Shown: positions 45,694-58,088 of the stretch, piece after piece
Layout of the letters: every line of letters starts with the position of its first letter
Numbering within the stretch: the stretch's first letter is position 1
Assembly (NCBI GenBank): GCA_001643675.2
Contig: LSRY02000026.1
Coordinates: 1,101,501 to 1,165,500, forward strand
Reading direction: 5' to 3'
DNA: 64,000 bases
DNA from: Monocercomonoides exilis
Taxonomy: Eukaryota; Preaxostyla; Oxymonadida; Polymastigidae
The notes under the pieces: generated by a model
Databases searched by the model: none
Told to the model about the DNA's origin: nothing
What the model saw: only the letters and a program-made list of their open reading frames with translations
Position numbers and translations under genes: made by a program

Positions 45694-47514
45694 ATGAATT
45701 TGAAAGCCTGCGCTCCTTCGTTTTGTTCTGAATTGGAAGGACGTTTCAAACAACTTCTTGGGACATACGACAATTACCCCGTGGATAGAGAAAACTTGGA
45801 GTGGTTTGCATTTTTGTCATTTTATTTTAACTGATATTTTTGTCAACTCGTTTGTTATTTCTGTTGCTATTTTCAATATTTCTTCGGTGCTTGGCAAACA
45901 ACATTCTTTTCACTTCATCAACACAGGCTTCAATCATTTGTTGGGCGTGTTCTTTCTGGCTTCTTCAGCCTAGCAGGTGCTCGGCGTGCTGTATCATCAG
46001 CCTCTTTGCAACCGATCGGATCAGAGGCTCCAGCAATCCCCATTGCAGAGCGAGAGAGGCGGTTTATTGAGTCGCTGGGGAAGCAGCAGGAAACACATAC
46101 AGCCAACGATCCCCGCTTTCCAGCACAAATTCCTGCTGAGTTATCACTCCCTTATGCAGCATGCCCTCCTCCCTTACCTCCTGCACAGCCTCGCTCTGAT
46201 TGCATGGGCAGCTCATTGGCTGGGCAAGACAAGACAGATATTTCTCTTTCAACGGCCAAAGATGGAATATCTGGCTCTATCCAGATTCCGCAGATTCCTC
46301 TGGTTTCAAACAGATCGTCCTGTTCCTCTTCCTCACCTTCTTCTAATTCTTCTTCCCATCCTCCTCCTTTTTCTTTATTCTCATCATCATCGTCACTTCC
46401 ATAAATGCATTCTGCAGCTTCGCTGAATGTGCATTTGAACTGTTTTCTTCTTCCCCAGAGGCGCATTCTGCTCTGCTTTTGCACTTCGTTCGGCTTCCGC
46501 GCTCCGGCTGTGCTGAACAGGGTGAATGAGGCGAATGGGCATCGAATGAGAAATGGCAGTGGAAGAGGGAAGGAGCTTCAAGGCACATTGCGTTCATCAG
46601 CTCGCTTTATGACACCGCCAAGAAGCAAAGAGAGAGAAGTTCAAGTTCAAATAGAAGAGGCAAAGAAGGTGGTTTTCAAAAGCAAATTGAGCACAGAGCA
46701 GAGGAAAGGGAATCAATGGGAAAAGCCAAAGGCGAAGACGAAGACGAAGGAGAAAGACGAGTTTTGAACAATGCAAATTGACGTTTTCGACACAAGGCTT
46801 CCACAGGCAGTAACAGAAAGGAGGAGGAGGGACAGGGGAAGAGAAGAAGGAGGTGAAGAAAATGATGAACAGCAGCAAACATTAAACTCATTCGATAGCA
46901 CACTCTCATCTATTCGGATGCACACTTTAAACACCACAGCCTCCTCGACAATTGCCACCCCTCTTTTTTTCCGCTCACCACACACAATTGTCTGCCTCTT
47001 CTGTTCTTGTTGGAACTCCGCTGTATCCCTTCACACCTTCATCTCCTTCCACATATTCCTCTTCATTCACGCGGAAGCCCCTCGACATATCTAGCCCAAG
47101 TTCTGCTTCTTTATTGAACGTGTTTTCTTCCTCTCCTTCTTCTTCCTCTTTTTCTTCCTCTCCATCTTCTCATCTCCTTCTGCTTCTATTTCTTCCTTCT
47201 CGCTTCCACAGCTTGTGACTGTGCCGATCCCTCGTGCGATTCTCGGGAAGAGCAGATTGGGCAATGCAGGTGTGTTTGCAAGCAGCAGCGTGTCAGCGAC
47301 GAGGGATGTGTTTGAGCCACAGAGCATCCTTCTGAACAATGCAGCGTATGTGGCTAGCCAGGGGGTTCGGGTGGGTGGTGAGAAGGAGGGGAAAGAAGGA
47401 AAGGGAGAGAAGAAGGATGAGAAGAGGAGTGCAAATGAGTTTGTGAGTGATAAAGATGAAATGGGATCATTGTGTCTAACAGATAAATGCATAGGTAATG
47501 AGAAAAATGAAGAG

Positions 47515-47546
<32 letters not shown>

Positions 47547-49686
47547 AGAAGAAGAATATGGATTTGACAAAGACATTAGAAAGGCTCAGAAAAAATAGAA
47601 TGGGATAAAAGGAAGAATAAGCCCGTATCGATTGAAACCACGCTTTGCTCAGCTTATCAGCCAGAAATCAAAAATCCAAGAAGGATTCAGCAGCATATTA
47701 TCGAACGCGATCACTTTCTCAACGTTTTCATCTGCATACAAATCATCTTTATTCACTTCTTCTTCATTTCTCATTTCATCACCATCATCGCCATCACCTT
47801 CTTCTTCTTCTTCTTCTTCTTCCTTTTCTCTTTCACCAACCAACCTGCCATCCATCAAGCACAGCTTAGGGCGTTCGTTCAAAGTGAAGCAGCAGAATGC
47901 GATTGAACTGTGTGTCAGTGTAGTTTGCAGCGCTTTTCTGTCGATTGATGTTCCACCTTCGCTGCGCTGTGCGTTTCCTGTTGAACAGTTAATGGTCTGC
48001 GGCTTCGACGACATCCGCAGGCTGAGGGGACTAAACGCAATGACCCACATGGCGAACCAGAATTGTATGGAAAATATGAATTTTTCAGTAAAATAAAATA
48101 TATTTCATTAATTGTTTCATTTATTTTTGTTAATCTGTATTTTGCTTTTCAAATATTTATCTTTATTTAAATTTTTTGTTCACCCTCAAATGATGAATAG
48201 TTATGATGGTGGACTAATAGCTACGATTTTTCAATTGTCTTGTTAAGTGAATAAAGGTTATTTGCTGAATGATGCTGTTGCAAAGCAATTGTTCAGGTTC
48301 ATGGGGTTTGCCAGAAACTATTAATTGAAATTTCATTCACATTATTTTCTTTCTTTCTTTTCGAATTCTTTTTCTTCTTCCTTTTCACACACACTTTTTC
48401 GCTCATTCATTTCATTATACATAAACACGCAAATATGTTCACATTCAGTTTCCGTTGGTACCCTCTTGTCTCTTCTTCTTTGACCAACAAATTCATCACC
48501 AACGGTGCAGTGTTCCACTTTTCATTTCTGTACCACGGCATTCTCCAGCCCATCCACCGCCTGCTGCACTCGCCGCGCGCTGAATACAGCGGCAAGGCCT
48601 CCTCCATCCTTCTCTCGCTGATCAGCAAGTCGTTCAAGCTGTTTGCCAGCTCGCTCGACAAGGCGCTGTTTAAAAAGCTAGTCGAGCTGATGCACTCACC
48701 ACAGGCGATTGTGCGGAACAACGATTCGAAATCATCGAGGCGCTTGCAGAAGGAAAAGGGCTGGATGAAGAAGGAGATGGTGAGGGAAAATGAGATGGAG
48801 GATATGGTGGAAGGCCACGGAGGGGATATGAGGGAAGGGTGATGCATGGTGATGCGAAGGAGAAGAGAAACGAGAAGGATAAAGAAGCGAACAACGAACC
48901 AACAGTCACGAAGGAAGAGCTATAGCGTCGTTTGCTGAGCTGGGGTGTTGTGTCGAATCTTGTTGGCGTCCTGGCGTCTCCAACGGCAACTGACATAGCG
49001 AAAATAATAACTGCTGGTGCTTTGCTTAATCTGAATGCAGCTGTTTGGAAAAAGAGGAACAGGAGAAGATACGGAGGAGGAGGATGATGAAGAGGATGAA
49101 GAAAAGGAGAGTGTTACTAAAGAGATGAAGAAGAAGAAGAATGGTGTTCATGTCCAGCTTCTCCTCGCACACAAGGTAATTCTCCCACTTTGTCTCGACT
49201 GCGCTTTTTCCTGTACTCACCTTTGCTGCATCCATTGATTGCCTCAGTTCTAATTCTATGCTACGCTGATCCCACCATGACATGCTCCATCCACAGCCTG
49301 AAAAATATATGCATCTCCACGCTCCTTCAAAAGGCAGCGCAAAACAGCCACAGCGGAATATTGTCCAATGAGAAGAGAAGAACTGCCATATCTGAGTCAC
49401 TGAGTGCGCTCCTCAACAATAAGAATGATTTTCTTCTTTCAGAATCGTATTTTAAAGAGGGTTATATCAATTCCTCAACCATTTGCTCCTTCTTCTTCAT
49501 TCCCTTTCTCTTCTTCTTCTCCCAAACCTCAACTTATTCCACAATCTTAACTATTGTTCATATACAGCGCTCACAGAACAGCAAATTGAACAGAACTTAT
49601 TGGCTTCTCAGAAAGCTTCGATGAAGCTCAACCCAATCAATTCTGTAAGAGAACATAGGAAAGAGCAAGTGAAAGTGAAGAGATAG
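45694..49686 (+). pseudogene. Multi-exon armadillo/HEAT-repeat protein gene, decayed in its 3' half
   Basis: Exon 1 (45694-45803, MNLKACAPSFCSELEGRFKQ, ending LEW) joins in phase at a GTTTGC donor to exon 2 from 45927 (LQSFVGRVLSGFFSLAGARR, IAERERRFIESL). Later exons include 46459 on (RAPAVLNRVNEANGHRMRNG) and 47212 on (LVTVPIPRAILGKSRLGNAG), then KPRFAQLISQKSKIQ. Armadillo-like helices: LQPIHRLLHSPRAEYSGKAS, LFKKLVELMHSPQAIVRNN, VVSNLVGVLASPTATDIAKI, and ADPTMTCSIHSLKNICIST. The end is SMKLNPINSVREHRKEQ at 49686. Defects: TAG at 47596-47598, a frameshift near 48722, then TGA and TAG before 48920. Some apparent stops could lie in unrecognised introns. Probable scaffold protein, cytosolic. Confidence 0.5.
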
Positions 49687-49689
49687 GGA

Positions 49690-50170
49690 AAAGTGTTCAG
49701 TGCGTGTCAAACTCCACAAGGGAGGGAAGAACTGTGCATGCCATTGTTTAATTGCTGCTGATGCCGAGAGCCGAAGGAAGAGAAAGAGAAGATTGAAGGT
49801 TTGGAAGAAGAGCGGAAGGATATCAATTTTGATCATGAAAGATAGTAGCTTGTTTAGCGAAAGATACAGTTGCAATTGGGGGAGATGAGAGAGATGATGG
49901 AGAGAGAGTGAAATGAGGGGGAAGCAAAAACGAAAGAAAAGGATGATCAAGAGAAAGAGGAAGATGATGACGAAAAGGGGGAAGAAATAGCATAAACCAA
50001 AACGAATGATGGTTGATGCGAATTTATTGTTGATTTCTTCACAAAGCAACAAGAGCAGGAACTTAGGAAAAGCACGAAGTTGACGAAGGGAGAATTTAAA
50101 AATGTCGAGGAGAAATGAAAGGAAACGATATGGTGTTGAGAAAGAAACTTCAACTGCATTTTCATAAAGA
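49690..50170 (+). repeat. Downstream flank duplicated at about 23900-24480
   Basis: Aligns in the same orientation with the left copy through GAAGAAATAGCA and CAAGAGCAGGAACTT islands. Probably untranslated or intergenic sequence carried along when the gene end duplicated. Confidence 0.4.
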
Positions 50171-51033
50171 ACAAAAAGATAAGTAACGAAAATGATTCAA
50201 TTGCTCTAATAAACTGCAGTTATTAAAATAGCACAATCTTCGTTTGCCGATTCTGTTGAGTTGTTCAGCAGACACGGTAATTTTTTGATGAGGTTTCACT
50301 TCAATTAATGAAAAGCACATTTCTTTTTCTACGGAAAAATAAAAATTCACAAATTTGTTGCATTTTTAAAAGTTCTTTAAATATTTTTTCCCTTTTATTA
50401 GCTTTTTTGAGAAAGTTAAGAATATTTTTTTGTCTTTTTGATGAGTTTTGTAGGTTTAACTTTATTTATTTTAGGTTAATTTTTATTTTACTTGATCAAA
50501 AAAAATCTTTTCAACAAAAACATTAAAAAGGTATGTTTTTTTTCTATAACAATAAAACAAATATATATTACAGAAATAGAAGTTAAATACTAAAAATTGA
50601 TCTGAAAAGACTATGATCATCAAATACCACAATAGATTTTATTTTTTTGATTTTTGATCTTTTTTTATGATATCAAAAAAAATCACCCACATTCTCATAT
50701 TTGTTATAAAGAAAAAATAATAGAGAAAAAATTCGAAAATGAGATAAAAACTGGTAATTGAAAATAAATATCAAATCCATGCATTTATTTTGAAAAGTGC
50801 AACTTGAGAAATTGTTATTATTTTTCTAATAAAGATTAAAAAACCAATAATGAAATTCATTTGTATTTTCAACTTGATCAAATTCGTAAATGTTTTCATT
50901 TTGTGAAAACATTTGATTCCTTTTTGCAGAACTATTCTTTGTTGCTGGTTCAATAATCTCATTCTCACTTTGGTTTCCATCTTCAATTTTTTTATTTCTT
51001 CGCTTTTTGCTGGATCTGTTTTTTTAAAAGCAG
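50171..51033. other. AT-rich stretch with one GGGTGATT-type terminus
   Basis: No credible ORF. A solitary terminus on the minus strand ends at 50688, sharing TATGATATCAAAAAAAATC with the edge of repeat unit A. A left partner was not found. Confidence 0.4.
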
Positions 51034-52430
51034 CTATGCCCTATCCGATGCCAAATACACACCTCCACACAGTTCTCTTTTCTTCTCTCTCCTCACAAAC
51101 AGCCTCTCCCCAATGAACGTGATGCTCATTGTCCTGTCAGGCTGTGTCATTACTTCCACAACTGGTATCAACACAATCAGCTCCCGCTTGGCACACAGCT
51201 CCGCCAGCTCCCGCGTCACCGTCATCATCACCAAATAGTCCTGCCAGCTCCCATATGCACTCTTGTCAATCAGCTTCAATAACTTCAAATGTGGAGATTC
51301 CTCATCTTGAATCTGTTCCTCTCCTTCTCCCTCTCCTTCTTTCTCCTCTTCCACTTCCCCTTGTTTTATTTCTTCTTCTTCCTCTTCTTCATCTTCTTCA
51401 TCTCACAAACCTTCTTCTTCTTCTCCTCCTCCTTCTCCTTCTCTTCTTTCTCCAAATCTATCGAACTTCTCTCTTTCTCTAACTCCTCATTTGTTGCCAA
51501 ATCATTTGTGGGCATTTCCACCTGTTCCTCATCTTTTCCCACTTCCTCTGCACTTCCATCTGAAGCTATTCCCAAAGACCCGTCTGCTGCTTCTTCTGCT
51601 GCTCTCCTGTTCTCCTGTTGGATGCCATCAGATGGAGAAGAATTGCTCACTTCTGGTTCCACTGAATACTTTTTGCCTGCGCTCGCCTCAGTCTCTGTCC
51701 TCGCATTCACAAACCTCAACCGACTCATTCCAAGTGCCTCCACAACCAGCGGCGTCATCGCTTCTTCCAACTTCCTGATGTTCTCTTTGTTTCTTTTCAC
51801 AAACTCTCTGTTCTCTGTCAAATACCCGCCTTTCGCCTCATTCTTATCACCTCCCTCTCTCCCTCCATCTTCTTTTCCATCTTCTTCTCCCTCTTCTTCT
51901 CCCTCTTTGACTCACATTTCTCCTTCCTCTGCCTCTTCCCGCTCCTCCAGCACATACAGAGCAATCGCCACTTGCAACAGAACAACATTCTCCATCATCA
52001 ACCTTGTTTCCTCCAGCGCATTCTCCACAATCTCTACCATCCTTCATATAACAACCTCTCGCCCATTCGCTTTTTCGTCAATCTTTGCCACAACACGTCT
52101 CGACTGCTGCGGTCTCCATATCTACTGCGACTGGTCAAACAGATCGTAGATCGACGGGAATGCTTTACACATCAACCGCATCAAATATCCGCTTGCTCCC
52201 CGACTTCGTTCCCACAGACGCTGCAAGTGAAAGAAGCTGCGCCACCAACGGAACCTAAAGCATTGCAGAAAGTGCAACATCGTTGAAACAAACAATGCCC
52301 CAAAATAGCACCTCCTGCCTAACCACAACATATCCCTACAACGTTTGTAGCGCCCGTGATGAAAGAAGCAGCGGCAGCGACAGCCGAATGAAAGGGATAG
52401 ACACAGCAGCAACTCTCGATGGAACAATCT
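51034..52430 (-). pseudogene. Coiled-coil/armadillo-like family, copy C (decayed)
   Basis: Minus-strand blocks in the same order as copies B and D: YVVVRQEVLFWGIVCFNDVA, LSAML-stop-VPLVAQL, KSGSKRIFDAVD; then IVENALEETRLMMENVVLLQ and LYVLEERE; GGYLTENREFVKRNKENIRK and LEEAMTPLVVEALGMSRLRF; SPSDGIQQENRR; GSAEEVGKDEEQVE; a Lys/Glu coiled coil; and a C-terminal block HLKLLKLIDKSAYGSWQDYL with VTRELAELCAKRELIVLIPV. At least four in-frame stops interrupt one continuous frame. Convergent with the armadillo gene to its left. Confidence 0.5.
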
Positions 52431-52459
52431 TTAAGCTCCTTTTTTTTCATCTATCTCAG

Positions 52460-52764
52460 CGACAGATGTGTCGAAAGAGGCAACCGCGGATGCTTCTGTC
52501 GAACAGATTTCAAGAACAATGGATAATTTTTTTGACAAATGGAAAGGCTCATCCCTCAAATCAGTCGAATCGTCGTATATTTTCTGCATTTGCAAGGAAA
52601 ACGCAAAGCCAAAGCTGATCAAAATAACAGCTTGTGATAAGTTGCATGTTGATAAAGGAAAAGAGAAGATAAACGAAAATGCAGAAAATGATTGGAAGAG
52701 ATTGAATCTATCGAATCAATGCTTTGACTGTTTCACAGATTCGAAGAATGTTATTCAAAGCTGA
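52460..52764 (+). CDS. Terminal exon of an unrecognised plus-strand gene
   Basis: A pyrimidine-rich 3' splice site (TTTTCATCTATCTCAG) precedes an open frame: VSKEATADASVEQISRTMDN, FFDKWKGSSLKSVESSYIFC, KPKLIKITACDKLHVDKGKE, ending SKNVIQS. The composition is coding-like and not repetitive. No upstream exon is resolved, and it overlaps the start region of minus-strand copy C. Confidence 0.4.
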
Positions 52765-53230
52765 AAATAATCAACGTCCCTTGAGAAGCCTTAGAAAAAA
52801 TGATTGTTTTGGTAAAATAAGAACTTTTCTTATTTGCTTTTTCAAAAAATTTTCAATCGAATAAAGTTATTGCAATCAATGACCTGTCAGTTAAATGAAG
52901 GAAGAAGAAATGAATAAAAATTTCAAAGAACGAAGGTCTGTAAAGCTAGAAGTGAAAATACTCTGTGAAAAAATAAAACATTCTTGTGCATTTTCAAATA
53001 ATAATCGATATTCTGATATTTTGCCTCTTCACAGTTTAATTATTCAAAAGCAAGGAGAGAATGAATGTTCTATGTTCTTATTCTTTAAAAAATACATCGA
53101 AAGAGAAATAAACTTTGTTTTCATCATTCCTTTCAGACAAACAAATTTTGCAAATATGAATGCATGAAAAACTTGATTGCAAAAAAAAGAACAAACTTGT
53201 AGAAGTGATTCCAACGAATTCATGCTTAAA
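52765..53230. other. Spacer with a weak plus ORF
   Basis: An ORF at 52895-53167 has no motif. Nothing else is seen. Confidence 0.35.
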
Positions 53231-53234
53231 GAAT

Positions 53235-56200
53235 ATCTCTTTTCTCCAATAATGTTTTATTTTTTAGAAATGGCTCTTTCGCAGCAAGCTTCGCAGCAAG
53301 CTTCGCTGCAAGGTGAAGATATTCGTGGAAGACAAAGCCCAGAATAGACGGTTTGCAGAGATCCATATGAAGAAAAAGCGTTTTAAAATATTTCTGCATC
53401 TTCCTCAACGACTTCAGATGAGCTGCTTTTCATGAATCGTTGAAATAACATACCGCAGCCTTCTATTATTCTTTTGTCTAAATTTCCAATGGTCTTATTG
53501 CAGTATTAAATAAATGCTGATGACAATCGAGGAAACCAATCCGTCAATATCATGCTTTCAATCATCTAATTTTAGTCTCTCTCTTTTATATACGAATATT
53601 CCACAATTATTGATTTCTTTTTTGTCTAAAAAAGAATTTCCACATCATCTTTATCATTTTCAATGTTGCTGCTGTCAAAAAAGTCATCATGATCATCTTC
53701 ATTCATGCATGCATTCCATTCTGTGTCTTCATCCATGTCCATTGAGTTCTGTTTTCGTTCTTTCATTGTTTGAGTATCAGTTGAAATTGCTTCATCAATC
53801 ATTGTGTAATTATCCGAAGAAGAAGAGTGATATGGAGATGAAGATGAATACGATGAATAAAAAGAAAAGTAAAAAAATATTAATTGTGGAACTTCCGAAA
53901 GTTGATGATTGCTGTGGGGAAATAATTCAAACAAATCGTTCACTGCTTCGTCTTCACCCTCTTGCAAACCGAACTCGTCTTCCGATTCATTCTCTAATTC
54001 TGTCTCTAACATTTGGGTTTCCTGAACCCCTTCAGAAGAATCCTTTGCTTCTGTGAAACTATTCAAATCATTTGTAATTTGTTCGAATTCATCAGAAAAT
54101 AATCGTAAATTTTTGTTTAAATCTATTGTTGTTCGTTCTGAGAATAAATTCGAGACAGTCGTAAACCCCATTTTTTTTAAATATTTGTCATAAATTAAAT
54201 TTTGAATGGAATGAATTTGATCTTCGCAACACAAAATTGATTTATCCTTTGGAAATTAGAAAGGTTCAAACACAGCATAAAAATGTTGAATAATGATATC
54301 GCAACAACAAATCAGCAGAAATGTCCAAATAATGGGTTTGAAATTGATGTTAATGAATGATTTGCTTTTTTTGATGCTTTATTTGTTGATTAAATAGCTG
54401 AAGAAAATCTATCGAAAAATCTTGAATAATTGATGAATTCATTCGAAAACTGTTGTGTTCTGCATAATTCCATGCCAATTGGAGTGACAGCGAACGTTAA
54501 AAAAAAGAATTCACCTGGAGAGCCTATGAAAAAAAATTTATGTATTTGGATAAGAAAGTTCGAAATTGGGTTTTTCTATTTTTCTTCAGAAAATTATGGA
54601 TGCCTTGTCATTCCAATGTGAATTCCAATTATTCGTTGTATAAACGGGAAAACGTGACAAAGTTTTGTTTTATTGCTTTCCAAATGAAGATGAAGCTTAA
54701 TCAAAGGCAGAAGAACAAGTTCAGCTTTTATGATGTCAATTAAGTCTTCTTTTGAAATACATTTTTCTTTCTCTATTATTTGGCGCTTTTTTCGTATAAA
54801 GGAACACAAATTGAATTGACTGTACCACCTTGAAATAATGAACGAAGAAGCAGTTTTTTACAATAAAAGTCTGATGGATTTGCTTTGGGCTAATTGAGCA
54901 AATTGCAATATTTTCTTATAGATTTCAAGAAGAAAAGGCACCTTGCTGCAACAGGAACAATGGCAAGATTAGTTAAATGGCTGCAACAATAGATGCAAAC
55001 AGGTTTAATAACAAAATGATGTTCAACAAATGTGCTTTCTTCAGAATGAGCGTTTGATTATCTTTCTATTGAGTTTTTTTGTGCAGAAAACCCGTCTGCA
55101 CAAAAACTTCTTATTGTCACATCAAACGACTGGGATTCTGAGATGATATTTTTCAGAATATAAGAGTATTCATCAGTTGAATAACAACAAGGATATAGGC
55201 TCCAGAAAAATGGAGATGACTGTGATGTTAGAGAAGCAACAGAAACAACAGTGTGCGAAACATTTCCAGCTAATCCACTGTCCAGTAAAATGCAAACGCT
55301 TTTATTAGTTATTGATTTGATTCTTTCAAGCTTTGTTGTTGTTCTGCAATTTTAAACCATCTGAGAAACCGTTTTTCTTGTAAGATATGGGAAAATCGAA
55401 GTTTGTGATAAAGATGGGTGATTATTTTTGTAATCATATTTTTTCATGCAATATTTACGGTTTAATAAATTTTTTTTTGAACATCAATAAAAGAACACTG
55501 AAGAGTTAAAAGACTTTGAAAAAATATCTTCATCTTTGATTCAATAAAAACATTTGTTTGAAAAACAATTGTGATAAATACACAAATTGCAGACAAAATC
55601 TCTTCCCAGTGACAAACAATTTTGAAAAAATCAATACCCCGAAAAAAGTTATGATTTCAAAAATTATCACCCAGATGAATTGTCTTGACTGATTCGCATT
55701 AATTACAATAAAAATGTTTTCATTTCATCTGACGATGCTGATGAAAATGAAACGTTGCATTTGCAAATCATTTTGACAAATAGATCTTCAAGCTCACTTG
55801 AAATTGTTGATTTTTCATAATTTGATTTTTCCATTTCGCTGTGAATTGCAAGTTGTTGTCGTTGCTTTAATAATGTTGATATTTGCTGATGTTTTAGTAA
55901 TTGACAATTATGTTTGATGATATTTGGATATGGTTTTCTTCCAGATACACAACAAGGAAAACCGTCTTTTGAATTTGAGCACATGCAATACCTGTGACAA
56001 TCATTCTTTGCAGCTCCATGTTCGTCAACTTTTGAGTAAGAAATCCATAAATTGTAATTCACAATTTCAAAGGATATTTTTGATAAATATTCGTCATTTT
56101 TTTATGGGATGCTTAAACACTCAGAATAAATGAAACTAAAAAATGATTTAAAATATGTTTAACACAAAACAAAACATGAACCAGATTTTGAGTTTCCACA

Positions 56201-56383
56201 TTTTTCGAGTTTTACTAATTGACAACGAGCTTTTTTCAACTCTTCCATCTTTTTTTCGAAAGCATTTGCCTTTTGAAAAAAAAATTGACTTTCAAAGTGA
56301 TCCAAAATAGAATATCAAACGATGAAATTTTTTGAAAGGCTATTTTTCAATCCTTCTTCAAGTGAAATTCGTTCTTCACCCAT
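53235..56383 (-). pseudogene. hAT transposase, copy 2, decayed and interrupted by a MITE
   Basis: Paralogue of 4087-7168. The start ATG is at 56381-56383 (MGEERISLEEGLKNSLSKNF), with a GTTTGA donor, then AFEKKMEELKKARCQLVKLE; both introns match copy 1. The zinc-binding region (CSNSKDGFPCCVSGRKPYPN) and FANATFHF-type core appear before the MITE at 55416-55672. Beyond it come IFPYLTRKTVSQMV, SPFFWSLYPCCYSTDEYS, LLPLIKLHLHLESNKTKLCH, an acidic/Ser region, and the hAT C-terminal motif in a duplicated form (SEACCEACCERAISK). Multiple stops and frameshifts. No intact catalytic core. Confidence 0.8.
55416..55672. mobile_element. 257-bp MITE with 21-bp GGGTGATT TIRs and 4-bp AGAT duplication
   Basis: Left end GGGTGATTATTTTTGTAATC; right end is the reverse complement of GGGTGATAATTTTTGAAATC. 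AGAT at 55412-55415 and 55673-55676 flanks it. It sits inside the hAT copy 2 coding region, and copy 1 has no insertion at the aligned site. No ORF. Confidence 0.8.
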
Positions 56384-57270
56384 TGCACTTTTTTCCAAGG
56401 CGCTGCCTGTCACTGACGTCATTGACTTTTTTTTGATCAAAATAATCCATCTCCGTCAGTGCTGTCTGTTCCCCATAATTTATTAAGTCAAAAATTTTTC
56501 TTTAATAACTTTTTTTCAAAATTTGTTTATTTATATAAAATAAATATAAATGGAAAATTGTTTCCTTTTAAATATGCAATTATTCAATATAAAAAACCAC
56601 ATTATGAAAAGACGTGATTTTTTTCTTTCGCCTCAGTCAAATATCACAAATTAACTTGTAAAAGTCAGTCTGTCACCCAGGCTTTCATTTTTATATGAAG
56701 AATTGAGTTCAAAAAATGTTTCAAATTGATAATTTAACAATTAGATGAAACAAGCTTTTCAAAATCATTTAATAATGGGCGTTTGTCAATTTGAAAGTTG
56801 TTCGTTTTCATTTTTCAATAAACTGCAAACAGCTGAATTCAAATGGCGCGGTTTGCTTTTCACATTTTGTTTCTGCTTCATGAAATGTTGTGTGCTTTAG
56901 AAATCTTTTTTAATAAACTAAAAATATTATGCAATTTTTGTCATCATCAATTTGAAGCAATGATTTTGAAAACGAAATAAACAAAGTCAAAATCGTTTGA
57001 GTTATTTTGTGATAATAATTATTGCTATTCTTTTATTTTTTTCTTTAAAAATCTTGAATATTTATTTTTCTTTGATAATAAATTGTGTTTCGTCAAGCTC
57101 CTCTCAGTATAACAAAGAACTGCAATTGCAAAAGCCTGTGCAAAGAATGCAGTTATGGAAGACAATGGAATGAAGGAGGAGGAAGGAAAAGGAAGGGGGA
57201 GGAAGGGGGAGGAAGGGCGATGCCATGCTGATTAGTGAAGAAAATTATTAATTTTCTTTATGGAACGTGA
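56384..57270. other. AT-rich flank of hAT copy 2
   Basis: 56400-56470 contains GTCA/TGAC repeats resembling the promoter-proximal region of hAT copy 1. The rest is AT-rich, ending in a purine-rich GGAGGAA tract (57170-57225). Confidence 0.4.
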
Positions 57271-57271
57271 A

Positions 57272-57439
57272 TAAATTGAAGAAGAGAGAAAGAAATTGGA
57301 AGAAAGAGATTTGGAGAGAGAGATTGAAGGAGAGAGAAAGGAAGAGAATAAGGAAAATATTTTTGAAGGACCATATGCACGAAAAATAGACAAGAAAGCA
57401 ATTGAAACTATTGCAAAAGAGGAAAAAGTTGAAGAATAA
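57272..57439 (+). CDS. Coiled-coil fragment, unknown
   Basis: The plus frame reads IEEERKKLEERDLERERLKE then ENIFEGPYARKIDKKAIETI and ends at a TAA. Preceded by MERE-stop in the same frame, and followed by basic helical sequence with further stops. The non-repetitive middle favours former coding sequence over simple repeat. Confidence 0.3.
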
Positions 57440-58088
57440 AGAAAGAAAGAAAGAAGAGAAGAGAAATTTCTTTTGAACCAAACTTCTCTTTTCATGTTGC
57501 GAAGACTGAAGAGAAGAAAAGAGAAGAAGTCGAATGCTATGAAATCAGCGATGAGAAAAGAAGAAAATGCTTGGATCAATTTTAGATGGAGAAATGCAAA
57601 ATATGTCAGCTGTAACGTTGGATTTCAATGAGAAAAATGAATAAAGAGGAAAAGAAGAGAAGGAAGCAGAAAATAAAACCAAAGAGTGGATAGTCAAACG
57701 AAGAGGGATATTTCTCCGATGTTGATAATTCTCCGGAGAATGATTAATTTTCGACTCCAATGTTAAAGCAGAATTACAAGAGGCAGAAGAAGAGAAGGAA
57801 AAAGAAAAGAAATGAAATGAAAAAGAATACTCATTTTGACTGTTGATAAGTTCAAAGAGGGAACTAATTTTTTTTCGATAAAAGAGAACTGAAGAGAAAT
57901 GAAAAAATGAAGAAAAAAAGAAGAGTGAGAGGAAGAAGAGAAATAAGAAAAACAAGGAAAAGAAGACGAAGACAACACTTCTGACAAAAATATGAGCGGA
58001 GAAATCGAAGGATCAATATCACCAAATGCACACTCAGAGAATAGGAGCCTTTTGGTGATTGCAATCTTTTTCTCTTTCGGAACCTTCT

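Noticed and set aside
46303-46404. Poly-Ser ORF end at 46404 as the end of a gene
   Set aside because: An in-phase splice from 46302 to 46459 skips it, and the pyrimidine tract looks intronic.
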